DNA of 64,000 bases. It comes from Fen-1273 sp963748405. GTDB lineage: Bacteria; Bacteroidota; Ignavibacteria; UBA10030; UBA6906. A program made the position numbers and the translations under genes. Under the pieces are notes generated by a model. The model saw only the letters and a program-made list of their open reading frames with translations. It ran no database searches and was not told where the DNA came from. Shown one piece after another: positions 35,442-44,553 of this stretch. The stretch spans positions 310,001 to 374,000 of the forward strand of contig CAVVIT010000002.1 of the NCBI GenBank assembly GCA_963748405.1. The letters run 5' to 3'. Every line of letters begins with the position of its first letter. Position 1 is the first letter of the stretch.

Positions 35442-36911
35442 ATGAAACGGCTCATGATGATGGCGGCGGCCTGCGTGATGACGGCGGCCCCGGCAGTGGT
35501 TCTCGCGCAGATACCTGAGGATGCGCTTCGTCTCGGGACGCCCGGCATCGGCGTCGGCGCAAGAGCGATAGGAATGGGTGGGGCCTACACGGGGGTCGCG
35601 TCGGACTACAGCGCGCTCTACTGGAACCCGGCGGGTCTGGCCCAGGAAGTTCACGGCGAGTTTTCCGTGGGGTTGAATTACAACAACATCGGGAACTCCA
35701 GCACGTATTTCGGGACGGGGGATCAGTACACGGTGAACGCGACGAACCTGAATACGCTGGGGCTCGTCTACCCGATCCCCGTGTCCCGGGGGAGCGCCGT
35801 GATTGCGTTCGGGTTCGACCGGCAGAGCTCGTTTGCCGGGGGACTCTCGTTCAACGGGTTCAACCCGAACAGCTCCATCGTACAGACGTACGCGCGGAAC
35901 GGTGATTTTGTCCCCGCGGACATTTCCGGGAATCTCGCCTACCAGCTCTACCTCGCCGACACGACGGCTTCGGGCCGGTGGAACAGCCCGCTCACGGGGA
36001 GAATCACGCAGCTCGGGAAAATACTGGAGACCGGCGGGTTGAACAACTGGTCGGTCGGCGGCGCGATCGACATCGGCAAGAACCTCTCGCTCGGCATCAC
36101 GCTGACGTACCTTTCCGGCACGTACCACTACGATCACACGTATACGGAGGCGGACCGGAACGGCATCTACGCGAACATGCCGCTGGCGAACTACCAGACG
36201 TTCTATTCCCTCGCGCTCAACGACTACATTGCGGACGACATCGCCGGGTGGAACGCGAAGTTCGGGCTGATGTACCGGTCCGACGTGTTCCGGCTTGGTC
36301 TCACGATCAAGACCCCCACGGCATTCAACATCCACGAAACGTTCGGCACCCCGGCGGGGTCCCCGGCCGTTGCCACGCTCGCCTCCGGGGGAGCAACCGC
36401 GACGACGACGTTCGATCCGGGTGAAGGCTCCAGCCAGTACGACATCAACACGCCCTGGGTGTTCGGTGCCGGTGCGTCGGTGATCCTCGGCGATCTCGTC
36501 ATTTCAGCGGACGGGGAGTACACGGACTGGACGCAGCTCGAATTCGCCAACGCCAGCGGCGACGTGCTCGCCAACAACGAGCAGATCAAGCAGATATTCG
36601 TCGGGACGACGACGCTGCGCGGAGGGGCGGAATACGACATACACCAGATCGGCCTCCGGCTGCGCGGAGGGTACATGTACATCCCTTCCCCGTACCGTGG
36701 TGACCCGACGTCGTTCGACCAGAAATACGTCACCGCCGGCCTGGGCCTGCTGCTCGGAGAGTCCACGATGCTCGATCTTGCGTTCGCACACGGCATGTGG
36801 AACACGTTCGTCTATGCGTACACGGACCCGAACGGGGTCATTGCGCCTCCTTCGGTGAACGAAAAGATCTCCACGAACAATTTCTTCCTCACGCTCACGC
36901 ACAGGTTCTGA
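35442..36911 (+). CDS. OmpP1/FadL family outer-membrane transporter
   Basis: A 489-residue predicted beta-barrel related to FadL/TodX channels for hydrophobic substrates. After the signal peptide (MMMAAACVMTAAPAVVLAQ), the mature N-terminus has GVGARAIGMGGAYTGVASDY and SALYWNPAGLAQ, the classical plug signature with NPAG. Barrel strands follow, ending in FFLTLTHRF with the C-terminal Phe used by the BAM complex. ATG 35436 is an alternative start; ATG 35442 has the better-spaced AGGA. A terminator-like hairpin follows the stop at 36951-36981. The substrate is unknown; fatty acids or hydrocarbons are typical of the family. Confidence 0.9.
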   Translation: MKRLMMMAAACVMTAAPAVVLAQIPEDALRLGTPGIGVGARAIGMGGAYTGVASDYSALYWNPAGLAQEVHGEFSVGLNYNNIGNSSTYFGTGDQYTVNATNLNTLGLVYPIPVSRGSAVIAFGFDRQSSFAGGLSFNGFNPNSSIVQTYARNGDFVPADISGNLAYQLYLADTTASGRWNSPLTGRITQLGKILETGGLNNWSVGGAIDIGKNLSLGITLTYLSGTYHYDHTYTEADRNGIYANMPLANYQTFYSLALNDYIADDIAGWNAKFGLMYRSDVFRLGLTIKTPTAFNIHETFGTPAGSPAVATLASGGATATTTFDPGEGSSQYDINTPWVFGAGASVILGDLVISADGEYTDWTQLEFANASGDVLANNEQIKQIFVGTTTLRGGAEYDIHQIGLRLRGGYMYIPSPYRGDPTSFDQKYVTAGLGLLLGESTMLDLAFAHGMWNTFVYAYTDPNGVIAPPSVNEKISTNNFFLTLTHRF

Positions 36912-36921
36912 ACCGGCCTGT

Positions 36922-36951
36922 TTGCAGAAGTAGGCGTCATTCGATATATTG
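36922..36951 (+). promoter_or_regulatory. Candidate promoter for the acylase-sirtuin genes
   Basis: TTG (36922-36924, part of TTTG), 20 nt, TATATTG (36945-36951). The last base of the box is the first base of the terminator stem that follows. Confidence 0.6.
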
Positions 36952-36981
36952 AAGTCCATCATCCGATGGACTTCTTTATTT
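36951..36981 (+). terminator. Rho-independent terminator after the OmpP1/FadL gene
   Basis: GAAGTCCATC (36951-36960) and GATGGACTTC (36965-36974) form a perfect 10-bp stem with an ATCC loop, followed by TTTATTT. It overlaps the promoter region of the next gene. Confidence 0.85.
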
Positions 36982-36988
36982 CAGGCAG

Positions 36989-39400
36989 ATGAGCCGGAAA
37001 ACCAGGATTATCGGTGGGACGATCGGCGTTCTGCTTGTGGCATTTCTCGCCGGCGCTCTCTTCCTCCGCTACCAGATCCGCAAATCATTCCCCGTCACCG
37101 CGGGGACGATCGCCGTCCGGGGCCTCCATGCCCCCGTGCGCGTGACCCGGGACGCCTACGGCGTACCTCTTATTGAAGCCGCGGACGAACACGACCTGAT
37201 GATGGCGGTGGGCTACGTTCACGCGCAGGACCGGCTCTGGCAGATGGACATGACCCGCCGGGCGGGGGAGGGGCGCCTCTCCGAGATCATCGGTCCGGCG
37301 ACGGTTCCGTTCGACAGGATGTTCCGCATCGTCGGTCTCGCCCGGACCGCCGGTGCGATCGTTGCGCAGATGACGCCGGAGTCGCTCGACCGTCTCCGCT
37401 GGTACTCGGACGGCGTCAACGCGTACATCGCTTCGGCCCGGGGCCGGTACCCCGTGGAATTCGACCTGCTCGGCTACGAACCCGAACCGTGGACGCCGCT
37501 GCACAGCGTCATCGTGGGACGGCTTACCGCCTGGGAACTCAACCTGTCGTGGTGGACCGACCTGACGTACGGGAGCATTGCCGCGCGGGTCGGGCTCGAC
37601 CGGATACTGGAGATCATGCCCACGTATCCCGCCGGCGTTCCCCCCGCGGTCCCCGCCTCTGAATGGAAATCATACGCCGCGGCGGGACTTCCGTACCTGC
37701 GCGCGGCGCAGGCCTATGCCGCCCTTTCCGCCTCCGCGTCGATGGCCGGCGGGAGCAACGCGTGGGCGGTGGCCCCGTCCCGTTCGGCGACGGGGGGGGC
37801 GATACTTGCCAACGACACGCACCTGCAGCTCGAATCCCCTTCCCGGTGGTACGAAATCCAGATGCAGATGCCCGGCCTGCGGGTCCGGGGGATGTCGATG
37901 GCGGGGGTCCCCGCGGTCGTCGCGGGACGGAACGATTCCCTCGCGTGGGGACTGACGAACGTGATGGCCGACGACGCGGACTTCTACGTTGAGAAACTTG
38001 ACACGGCGATGGGGAAGAGCTACCTGTACGACGGCCAGTGGCGCCCCCTGACGCTCATCGAAGAAGAGATCCCGGTGAAGGGAGATACCCCCCGTGCACT
38101 CACGGTGCGCCTCACGCGTCACGGTCCGATCGTTACCGACATTGAGACCTCGCTCCAGAAAGGGAGGGCTCCCTATGTGGCCAGCATGCGCTGGACGGGG
38201 AGCGAGCCCGATGACCAGTTCCTCGCGTTCACGCGCATTGACAGGGCGCGCAACTGGGACGAATTCACCTCCGGCGTCCGGGAGTTCGCCGTCCCGGGGC
38301 AGAATTTCGTGTATGCGGACGTCCGGGGGAACATCGGGTACTGGTGCGGCGTGAAGCTGCCCGAGCGTGCGGGAAGGAACTCGCTCCTGCCGCTCCCCGG
38401 CTGGGATCCCTCCTCGGAGTGGAAGGGGTTTGTCCCGTTCGCCCGGCTCCCGCACCGGTTCAATCCTCCCGAAGGATACATCGCGACGGCGAACAACAGG
38501 CTCGTTGACGACGCATATCCGTACCATATTTCCGACCTGTGGGAGCCCCCGTCCCGCATCCAGCGGCTGAACGATGTCCTGGGGAAGAAGGGGGAGCTCT
38601 TCTCCGTGCAGGACTTCGAGCGGCTGCAGCTCGACACGTATTCCTGTTACGCGGCGGAGATCGTCCCGTACATCACGGGGGCGTTCCGCGACAGCGCCGG
38701 GGCGCTGGAGGACGGGGACAAGGTGTTCGAGTACCTGAGAAACTGGAACTTCCGGTTCAATGGGGACGATGTCGCGACGTCGATTTACCAGGAATTTCTC
38801 GTCCGCCTGATACGGAACACGTTCGCCGACGAGATGGGGGACGACCTCTTTCACGACTGGGTGATTCTCTCCAATATCCCGCTCAGGGTGACGGCGCGCC
38901 TCCTTGCGGAGGGGTCGTCCCCGTGGTTCGACGACGTGCGGACCCCGGGAATCGAATCCCGCGATGACATCATACGGACGAGCCTCCGGGAAGCGGTTGC
39001 CGACCTCAAAGCGCGGTGCGGCGCCGACACGAAGAACTGGCGATGGGGAAACCTCCATACCGTTTCGCTCAGGCATCCGTTCGGACTCCGGAAGCCGCTC
39101 GACAGGATATTCAACGTCGGGCCGTTTCCCGTCGGCGGGGGCTCCACGTCGCTCATCAGCTTCGAGTATGACATCAACCGCCCGTTCGATGCGACCGTCG
39201 GGCCATCGTTCCGCCAGATCTTCAGCATGAAGGGGGACGGGGAATTCCGTTCGGTCCTCCCTTCGGGCCAGTCGGGACAGGTGTTCGATGACCACTACGC
39301 GGACCAGACCGGTCTCTGGCTCAACGGCGGGTACCGGACCGGGACGTTCCGCGCGGCGCCCTCCGGTCCGGAGCGGCTCACGCTGGAGCCCGCGCGGTGA
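36989..39400 (+). CDS. Penicillin acylase family protein (Ntn hydrolase)
   Basis: An 803-residue member of the penicillin amidase family, precursor proteins that cut themselves into alpha and beta chains. An N-terminal hydrophobic segment (GTIGVLLVAFLAGALFLRY) should export or anchor it. The alpha-chain region has VHAQDRLWQMDMTRRAGEGR. The autocleavage site is GGSNAWAVAP, where the Ser becomes the N-terminal nucleophile, followed by GGAILANDTHL. The C-terminal part (PVGGGSTSLIS, GPSFRQIF, LPSGQSGQ) is typical. The natural substrate of such enzymes is usually unknown; acyl-homoserine lactones, lactams or N-acyl amides are possibilities. The sirtuin gene overlaps its stop by four bases. Confidence 0.93.
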   Translation: MSRKTRIIGGTIGVLLVAFLAGALFLRYQIRKSFPVTAGTIAVRGLHAPVRVTRDAYGVPLIEAADEHDLMMAVGYVHAQDRLWQMDMTRRAGEGRLSEIIGPATVPFDRMFRIVGLARTAGAIVAQMTPESLDRLRWYSDGVNAYIASARGRYPVEFDLLGYEPEPWTPLHSVIVGRLTAWELNLSWWTDLTYGSIAARVGLDRILEIMPTYPAGVPPAVPASEWKSYAAAGLPYLRAAQAYAALSASASMAGGSNAWAVAPSRSATGGAILANDTHLQLESPSRWYEIQMQMPGLRVRGMSMAGVPAVVAGRNDSLAWGLTNVMADDADFYVEKLDTAMGKSYLYDGQWRPLTLIEEEIPVKGDTPRALTVRLTRHGPIVTDIETSLQKGRAPYVASMRWTGSEPDDQFLAFTRIDRARNWDEFTSGVREFAVPGQNFVYADVRGNIGYWCGVKLPERAGRNSLLPLPGWDPSSEWKGFVPFARLPHRFNPPEGYIATANNRLVDDAYPYHISDLWEPPSRIQRLNDVLGKKGELFSVQDFERLQLDTYSCYAAEIVPYITGAFRDSAGALEDGDKVFEYLRNWNFRFNGDDVATSIYQEFLVRLIRNTFADEMGDDLFHDWVILSNIPLRVTARLLAEGSSPWFDDVRTPGIESRDDIIRTSLREAVADLKARCGADTKNWRWGNLHTVSLRHPFGLRKPLDRIFNVGPFPVGGGSTSLISFEYDINRPFDATVGPSFRQIFSMKGDGEFRSVLPSGQSGQVFDDHYADQTGLWLNGGYRTGTFRAAPSGPERLTLEPAR

Positions 39401-40164
39401 CACCCGTCCTTCCCCCTGATCTTGTACGGCGCATCGGGACGGCGGGCGCGTTCGTCGCGTTCACGGGCGCCGGCGTGTCGGCCGAGAGCGGCGTCCCGAC
39501 GTTCCGGGGGACCGACGGCATATGGGCGAAACTGAAACCCGAAGAGCTGGCGAACATGGGGGCGTTCATGAAGAACCCCTCGATGGTGTGGGAGTGGTAT
39601 GCGCACCGGAAGAAGATCATGAGCGGAATCCGCCCGAACGCCGGGCACGCGGCTCTCGTGCGGATGGAGGACGCCGCCCCCTCGTTCGCCCTCATCACGC
39701 AGAACATCGACAACCTTCACCGCCGCGCGGGGAGCAGGAACGTGTTTGAGCTGCACGGGAACATTGAACGGAACTACTGCATGGATTGCGGGAAGGCATA
39801 CGGGAGCGATTATGAAGCCGGGCCCGGGGGAGTCCCGCGCTGCGGCGCATGCGGCGGCCTCGTGAGGCCCGACGTGGTCTGGTTCGGCGAAATGCTCCCG
39901 GAGGACGAATGGAATGCCTCGGTGCGCGCGGCGGAAGGGGCGGACCTGTTCATGTCCATAGGAACGTCTGCGGTCGTCTACCCCGCGGCGTCGCTGCCGC
40001 TGGTGGCAAAGCGCTCCGGCGCGTATCTGCTGGAAATCAACCCGGAACCCACGCCGCTCACGCCGCAGGCGGACGCGTTTCTCCAGGGACCTTCGGGGGT
40101 GTACCTTCCCCTCATCGCGGAAGCGCTCGAATCGGTACGCCGCCCGGCCGGGCACAGGCCGTGA
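39397..40164 (+). CDS. cobB: NAD-dependent protein deacylase (sirtuin, CobB family)
   Basis: A 255-residue Sir2-type deacylase that removes acyl groups from lysines using NAD. The NAD motif GAGVSAESGVPTFRG, the TQNIDNLHRRAGS segment, the catalytic His in FELHGN, the zinc cysteines (CMDCGKAY and CGACGG) and VVWFGEMLP are all intact. The start is GTG 39397, overlapping the acylase stop (GTGA). Pyruvate kinase follows 25 nt later and glycolytic enzymes are frequent sirtuin targets elsewhere; a link here is only suggested by position. Confidence 0.95.
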   Translation: MTPVLPPDLVRRIGTAGAFVAFTGAGVSAESGVPTFRGTDGIWAKLKPEELANMGAFMKNPSMVWEWYAHRKKIMSGIRPNAGHAALVRMEDAAPSFALITQNIDNLHRRAGSRNVFELHGNIERNYCMDCGKAYGSDYEAGPGGVPRCGACGGLVRPDVVWFGEMLPEDEWNASVRAAEGADLFMSIGTSAVVYPAASLPLVAKRSGAYLLEINPEPTPLTPQADAFLQGPSGVYLPLIAEALESVRRPAGHRP

Positions 40165-40189
40165 CGGACACGAACAACAGAGGATGCCT

Positions 40190-41629
40190 ATGACCCCCCA
40201 GCGCGGCAAAACAAAGATCGTCTGCACACTCGGACCCGCATCCTCGTCCGTCGGAACGCTCGTCGAGCTCATCGAATCGGGACTCGGGATCGTCCGGCTG
40301 AATTTCTCCCACGGGACGCAGGAAGAACACACGGAGGTGCTGAAGAACGTCCAGCGGGCCGTCGAACAGTCCGGGACGGCGGTGTCCGTCCTGCAGGATC
40401 TCCAGGGACCGAAGATCCGGATAGGGGATTTGAGCGTCCCGTCCATCGAGCTGCGTAAAGGGGAGAAGCTCGTCATAACGACCGAGCCGATCGTGGGGGG
40501 ACCGGGGAGAGTCTCCACCACCTACGAGGGACTTGCGGGGGACGTCCGCGCGGGTGCGGACATACTGCTTGACGACGGGAAGCTGCGGCTGAACGTGCTC
40601 GGGGTGAAGGGGAAAGAGGTGACGTGCGAAGTCGTCGTCGGCGGGAGTCTCTCCCCCCACAAGGGGATCAACCTCCCCGGCGTCGCCGTCAGCGCCCCCT
40701 CCCTTACCGAAAAGGACATCAGCGACCTTGAATTCGGACTCGCACACGAGGTCGATTTCGTGGCGCTCTCGTTCGTCAGGACGGCCGACGACGTGCGCAA
40801 CCTGCGCGCGGCGATCGCTTCCCGGCGCCCCGTCGGGCTCCGCCCGCGGATCATTGCAAAGATCGAAAAGCCCCAGGCGATCGCGAACATCGACGAGATC
40901 ATCAGCGCGACCGACGGCGTCATGGTGGCCAGGGGGGATCTCGGTGTGGAGCTTCCCGCCGAGGACGTTCCGATACTTCAGAAGATGATCGTCGCCCGGT
41001 GCAACGGCGCCGGCAAGCCCGTCATTATCGCCACGCAGATGCTGGAATCGATGGTGGGAAGCCCCACCCCCACGCGGGCCGAAGTGAGCGATGTCGCCAA
41101 CGCGGTGCTCGACGGGGGGGACGCCGTCATGCTCAGCGGGGAAACGTCGGTGGGAAAATACCCGGTCGAGACGGTCCGCATCATGGCGAAGATCATCCGC
41201 AAGGTCGAGTCGGAGAGACATGGACGGCGGCACCTGACGATGGAATCGCGGACCACGGTCGAGAACCGGCACGATGCGCTCGGCCGGTCCGCGTGCGTGC
41301 TCGCCGACCAGATGCGCGCCGCGGCGATCGTGACGGTGACGAACTCCGGGCATACGGCGCGCGTCATCGCGCGCTACAGGCCCGATCCGCCGATCATCGC
41401 CGTGACCGACAGCGCCAGGACGCTGCGCTCGCTCGGACTGGTCTGGGGGGTGAGGGGGCTCGTGATCGAGAACCTGGGGGATGATTCCGACAGCGCGCTC
41501 GCCAGGGTGCAGGAGCGGCTCGTGGCCACGGGGGCCGTGAACCGGGGGGAATACATCGTCCTCCTGGCCGGGCAGCCCTTCTTCGCCCGCGGATCGACGA
41601 ATTTCATCAAGGTGGAAAAAATAGGGTGA
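40190..41629 (+). CDS. pyk: Pyruvate kinase
   Basis: Catalyses phosphoenolpyruvate plus ADP to pyruvate plus ATP. The 479-residue protein contains KTKIVCTLGPASSS, RLNFSHGTQEEH, the active-site region IIAKIEKPQAIANIDEI and VMVARGDLGVELPAEDVPI, and TRAEVSDVANAVLDGGDAVM. The C-terminal regulatory domain is present, with TVTNSGHTARVIARYRP. Two ATG codons are possible (40184, 40190); the AGAGG site at 40179-40183 abuts the first and is well spaced for the second. It is the end of the acylase-sirtuin-pyk run and is convergent with the STAS gene. Confidence 0.97.
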   Translation: MTPQRGKTKIVCTLGPASSSVGTLVELIESGLGIVRLNFSHGTQEEHTEVLKNVQRAVEQSGTAVSVLQDLQGPKIRIGDLSVPSIELRKGEKLVITTEPIVGGPGRVSTTYEGLAGDVRAGADILLDDGKLRLNVLGVKGKEVTCEVVVGGSLSPHKGINLPGVAVSAPSLTEKDISDLEFGLAHEVDFVALSFVRTADDVRNLRAAIASRRPVGLRPRIIAKIEKPQAIANIDEIISATDGVMVARGDLGVELPAEDVPILQKMIVARCNGAGKPVIIATQMLESMVGSPTPTRAEVSDVANAVLDGGDAVMLSGETSVGKYPVETVRIMAKIIRKVESERHGRRHLTMESRTTVENRHDALGRSACVLADQMRAAAIVTVTNSGHTARVIARYRPDPPIIAVTDSARTLRSLGLVWGVRGLVIENLGDDSDSALARVQERLVATGAVNRGEYIVLLAGQPFFARGSTNFIKVEKIG

Positions 41630-41630
41630 G

Positions 41631-41656
41631 TGACGGCGGCGCCGGGCACGCCGTCA
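41631..41656. terminator. Possible two-way terminator hairpin between pyk and the STAS gene
   Basis: TGACGGCG (41631-41638) pairs with CGCCGTCA (41649-41656) across a 10-nt loop. It fills the 24-nt gap between two convergent genes and includes the STAS stop codon. No T-run on either side. Confidence 0.45.
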
Positions 41657-41977
41657 GTGTTTGGCGGCGGCTTCCTGGATCTCGAACACGCGGTCGAGCA
41701 TCGAGATCTTGAGCAGGGCTGAAACTTTCTTGTGCACGTGCACCAGCTTCACCTTCCCGCCGTGTTCCTTCATCTTCCTCTCGGCGATCAACAGGGCGCT
41801 CAGCCCGCTCGAGTCACAGAAATCCACTTCCGCGAGATCGATCACGAGCGACTCCACCTTCGGCTTGCACAGCAGGAGGAACTCCCCCTTCAGCTCCGGG
41901 GCGATCGACGAATCCAGCTTCTTCTGTTTCAGCTTCAGCGTCGCCGAAGTGCCGTTGTGAGCGATTTCGAAGTTCAT
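41654..41977 (-). CDS. STAS-domain protein (anti-anti-sigma factor-like)
   Basis: A 107-residue single STAS domain like SpoIIAA/RsbV. It starts MNFEIAHNGTSATLKLKQK and carries the phosphorylatable serine region DFCDSSGLSALLIAE. Proteins of this type bind anti-sigma kinases or other partners and are switched by serine phosphorylation. No cognate anti-sigma kinase is encoded next to it, although a histidine kinase lies at the head of the same gene run. The true start is ATG 41977, overlapping the upstream gene stop by four bases; a longer frame to 42010 is inside that gene. Confidence 0.88.
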   Translation of the reverse strand: MNFEIAHNGTSATLKLKQKKLDSSIAPELKGEFLLLCKPKVESLVIDLAEVDFCDSSGLSALLIAERKMKEHGGKVKLVHVHKKVSALLKISMLDRVFEIQEAAAKH

Positions 41978-42531
41978 ACTTCCTCTGCGCTGAAAAACAT
42001 CTGGAGGCACCGCACGAGGCGATCGTAGGCGTGGGGCTTGCCCGAGCCGGGCTCCAGGCGGACCTGGAAGTTGTAAAACGTGTCGGCGTGATGCGCGGCG
42101 AACCCCGTGCGCACCCGCGCGTTCGATTCCTTACAAATATAGGCGGAAGGAATCATGAAGTCAAGGTTGAGGTCGATCGCGAGGTCGTAGGTCCGCTCCG
42201 CGACGCGGGCGAGCAGCGCTCGCCGCGGCAGGAAGAACGCGTTCACGTCGCCGGCGCCGGCGAGGAGAACCCTGCAGCGGGGAAGCACGCGCTCGACCGG
42301 CGTGCCGCCGGCCGGTGCGATCACGGTGATGTCGGGCTCGTAAAAGTGCTCGCGGAGAAACGTCAGCACGTGCGTCTGTCCCTCCTCGGTGTGCGCGTGC
42401 ATCGGCATCACCACGAGGACACGGTCGGACGTCGTGATCGAATGACTGAAGGAGATCACCTTCTCGCGCGACGCGCGGAAGTGAAACCGGGCGGCGCGCA
42501 TGCCCAGGGACCTGCGGAGCGATTCCAGCAT
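41974..42531 (-). CDS. Unknown protein resembling the N-terminal half of GT9 proteins
   Basis: A 185-residue protein of uncertain function. It has a Rossmann-like run of strands (DRVLVVMPMHAHTEEGQTHV, DITVIAPAG, RVLLAGAGDVNAFF) and the stretch YDLAIDLNLDFMIPSAYICK followed by ARVRTGF, which recalls the acceptor-side domain of GT9 glycosyltransferases and small DUF6913-like proteins. No donor-binding half is present, so it is probably not an active transferase. Its position between ligA (6 nt) and the STAS gene (overlap) in the same operon is the only context. I do not assign a role. Confidence 0.65.
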   Translation of the reverse strand: MLESLRRSLGMRAARFHFRASREKVISFSHSITTSDRVLVVMPMHAHTEEGQTHVLTFLREHFYEPDITVIAPAGGTPVERVLPRCRVLLAGAGDVNAFFLPRRALLARVAERTYDLAIDLNLDFMIPSAYICKESNARVRTGFAAHHADTFYNFQVRLEPGSGKPHAYDRLVRCLQMFFSAEEV

Positions 42532-42537
42532 GATGTT

Positions 42538-44553
42538 TTACCTGATCAGCTTCTTGAATTCGGCCTCGGAGATCACCGCGATCCCGAGCGCGCGCGCTTT
42601 CGCGAGCTTGGACCCGGCGTCATCGCCCGCCAGGACGTAGGATGTGTTCTTGCTTACCGATGAAACGACCTTTCCGCCGTTCTCCTCGATGAGGCTTCCG
42701 GCTTCCTCCCGGGTGTAGGAGGGGAGCGTCCCCGTCAGAACGAACGTCTTGCCGCTGAGGGACCCTTTCTTCGCGCGCACCATCCCGGCCAGCGTCAGCC
42801 CGGATTCCTTCAGCCGGCGGACGATCTCCCGGTTGTGCCTGTCCGCGAAGAAATGAACGATGCTTTCGGCGATCTTCGGACCCACCTGGTCGGTGAGCGT
42901 GAGCTCCTCCGCCGTGGCAGCCGCCAGTGCATCGATCGACGGAAACGACCCGGCGAGGACTTTTGCCACACCCGCGCCGACGTGCCTGATGCCGAGACCG
43001 AAGAGCACGCGGTGGAACGGCTGTTTCCGGCTCCCGTCGATCGCCTCCAGGAGGTTCTGCGTGCTTTTCTCCCCCCAGCGCTCCAGGGCGACGAGCGTTT
43101 TCTTCTTCGCCGCGAGCGTGTACAGGTCGGCGACGTTCCTGAGGAGATCCAGTCCCACGAGCGTTTCCACGGCCGCCTCGCCGAGCCCTTCGATGTCCAT
43201 CGCCCCCCTGTGGGCGAAATGTTCGATCCGTCCGCGGACCTGCGCCGGGCATTCCGCGTTCTCGCAGAAGTAGTTCGCCTCCCCCTCTTCCCGGTAAATC
43301 TTCGATCCGCACTCCGGGCAGGCCGCGGGCATGACAAACGGCGTCGTCCCCTTCGGACGGAGCTCGGGGAGTGCGCCGCTCACCTTGGGGATCACGTCCC
43401 CCCCCTTCTCCACGACGACGGTATCGCCGATCCGGAGGTCGAGCTCGCGGATGTAATCGATGTTGTGCAGCGTCGCGCGGGAGACCGTCGTTCCCCCGAC
43501 GAACACCGGCTCCAGCTCCGCGACGGGCGTCACGGTCCCCACGCGTCCCACCTGGAGAGCGATCCCCTTCAGGACGGTCTTTCCCTTCCTGGAGGCGAAT
43601 TTGAACGCGACGGCCCACCGGGGACTCTTTGCGATCGTTCCCAGGGCTTCCTGCTGGCGCAGGCTGTCCACCTTGACGACGATCCCGTCGATGTCGTACG
43701 GGAGGGATTCCCTCTTCCCCTCCCAGCGCTTCCAGAATTCGATCACCTCGTCGATCGTCCGGCAGGTCCTCGTGTTCGCGTTCACGGGAAACCCGAGCGA
43801 GCGGAGGGTTTCGAGGTTTTCCGAATGCCGGGAGAGGGCCTTTCCTTTTGCGATGAGGAAGTACGCGAACATCTGTATCGGCCGCGAGGCCACAACCTTC
43901 GGGTCCTGCATCTTGAGAGTCCCGGCCGTGGCGTTGCGCGGGTTGATGAAGACCTTCTCGCCGGAGGCGCTCCGCCGGGCGTTCATGCCGTCGAAGTCCT
44001 TCCTGTGCATGAACGCTTCCCCCCGGACCTCGATCGTCATCAGGGATTTCTCTTTCGTCCGCAGCACGAGGGGAATCGACCGTATCGTCCGCAGGTTGTT
44101 CGTAATGTCGTCCCCCTGCGTGCCGTCGCCGCGCGTGGCCCCCTGCACGAGCGCGCCGTCCCTGTACTTCAGCGCGATGGCGATGCCGTCGAATTTCAGT
44201 TCCGCCACGTACAGGGGCTTTTCGTCCCCCAGCAGTTCCCTCACCCGCCTGTCAAAATCCCGGATTTCCTCCTCGCTGTACGTGTTGGCGAGACTGAGCA
44301 TCGGGGGGTCGTGCGACACCGGGCGGAATTCCTTCGTCGGTTCCCCCCCCACGCGCTGCGTGGGCGAATCAGGCGAACGGAGCGAAGGGTATTTCTCCTC
44401 GAGGTCCTGCAGCTCCCGCATCAGGCGGTCGTAGGCCTCGTCCTCGATGACGGGTTCGGCCAGGACGTAGTAGCGGTAATCGTGGTCGTGGAGCTCCCTG
44501 CGGAGCTCTTCGGCGCGTCGTACGGCCTGTCGGGGAGGTTGCCCGGTCGTCAC
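42538..44553 (-). CDS. ligA: NAD-dependent DNA ligase LigA
   Basis: Seals nicks in DNA using NAD. The 671-residue protein has the Ia domain (YYVLAEPVIEDEAYDRLMRE), the adenylation lysine in YVAELKFDGIAIAL, SRPIQMFAYFLI, YDIDGIVVKVDSL, the four-cysteine zinc finger (CPECGSKIYREEGE, then CENAECPAQ), helix-hairpin-helix repeats and a C-terminal BRCT domain (SLSGKTFVLTGTLPSYTREE). Complete and of normal length. It overlaps the RodZ-like gene by four bases, so both are likely translated together. Confidence 0.97.
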   Translation of the reverse strand: MTTGQPPRQAVRRAEELRRELHDHDYRYYVLAEPVIEDEAYDRLMRELQDLEEKYPSLRSPDSPTQRVGGEPTKEFRPVSHDPPMLSLANTYSEEEIRDFDRRVRELLGDEKPLYVAELKFDGIAIALKYRDGALVQGATRGDGTQGDDITNNLRTIRSIPLVLRTKEKSLMTIEVRGEAFMHRKDFDGMNARRSASGEKVFINPRNATAGTLKMQDPKVVASRPIQMFAYFLIAKGKALSRHSENLETLRSLGFPVNANTRTCRTIDEVIEFWKRWEGKRESLPYDIDGIVVKVDSLRQQEALGTIAKSPRWAVAFKFASRKGKTVLKGIALQVGRVGTVTPVAELEPVFVGGTTVSRATLHNIDYIRELDLRIGDTVVVEKGGDVIPKVSGALPELRPKGTTPFVMPAACPECGSKIYREEGEANYFCENAECPAQVRGRIEHFAHRGAMDIEGLGEAAVETLVGLDLLRNVADLYTLAAKKKTLVALERWGEKSTQNLLEAIDGSRKQPFHRVLFGLGIRHVGAGVAKVLAGSFPSIDALAAATAEELTLTDQVGPKIAESIVHFFADRHNREIVRRLKESGLTLAGMVRAKKGSLSGKTFVLTGTLPSYTREEAGSLIEENGGKVVSSVSKNTSYVLAGDDAGSKLAKARALGIAVISEAEFKKLIR

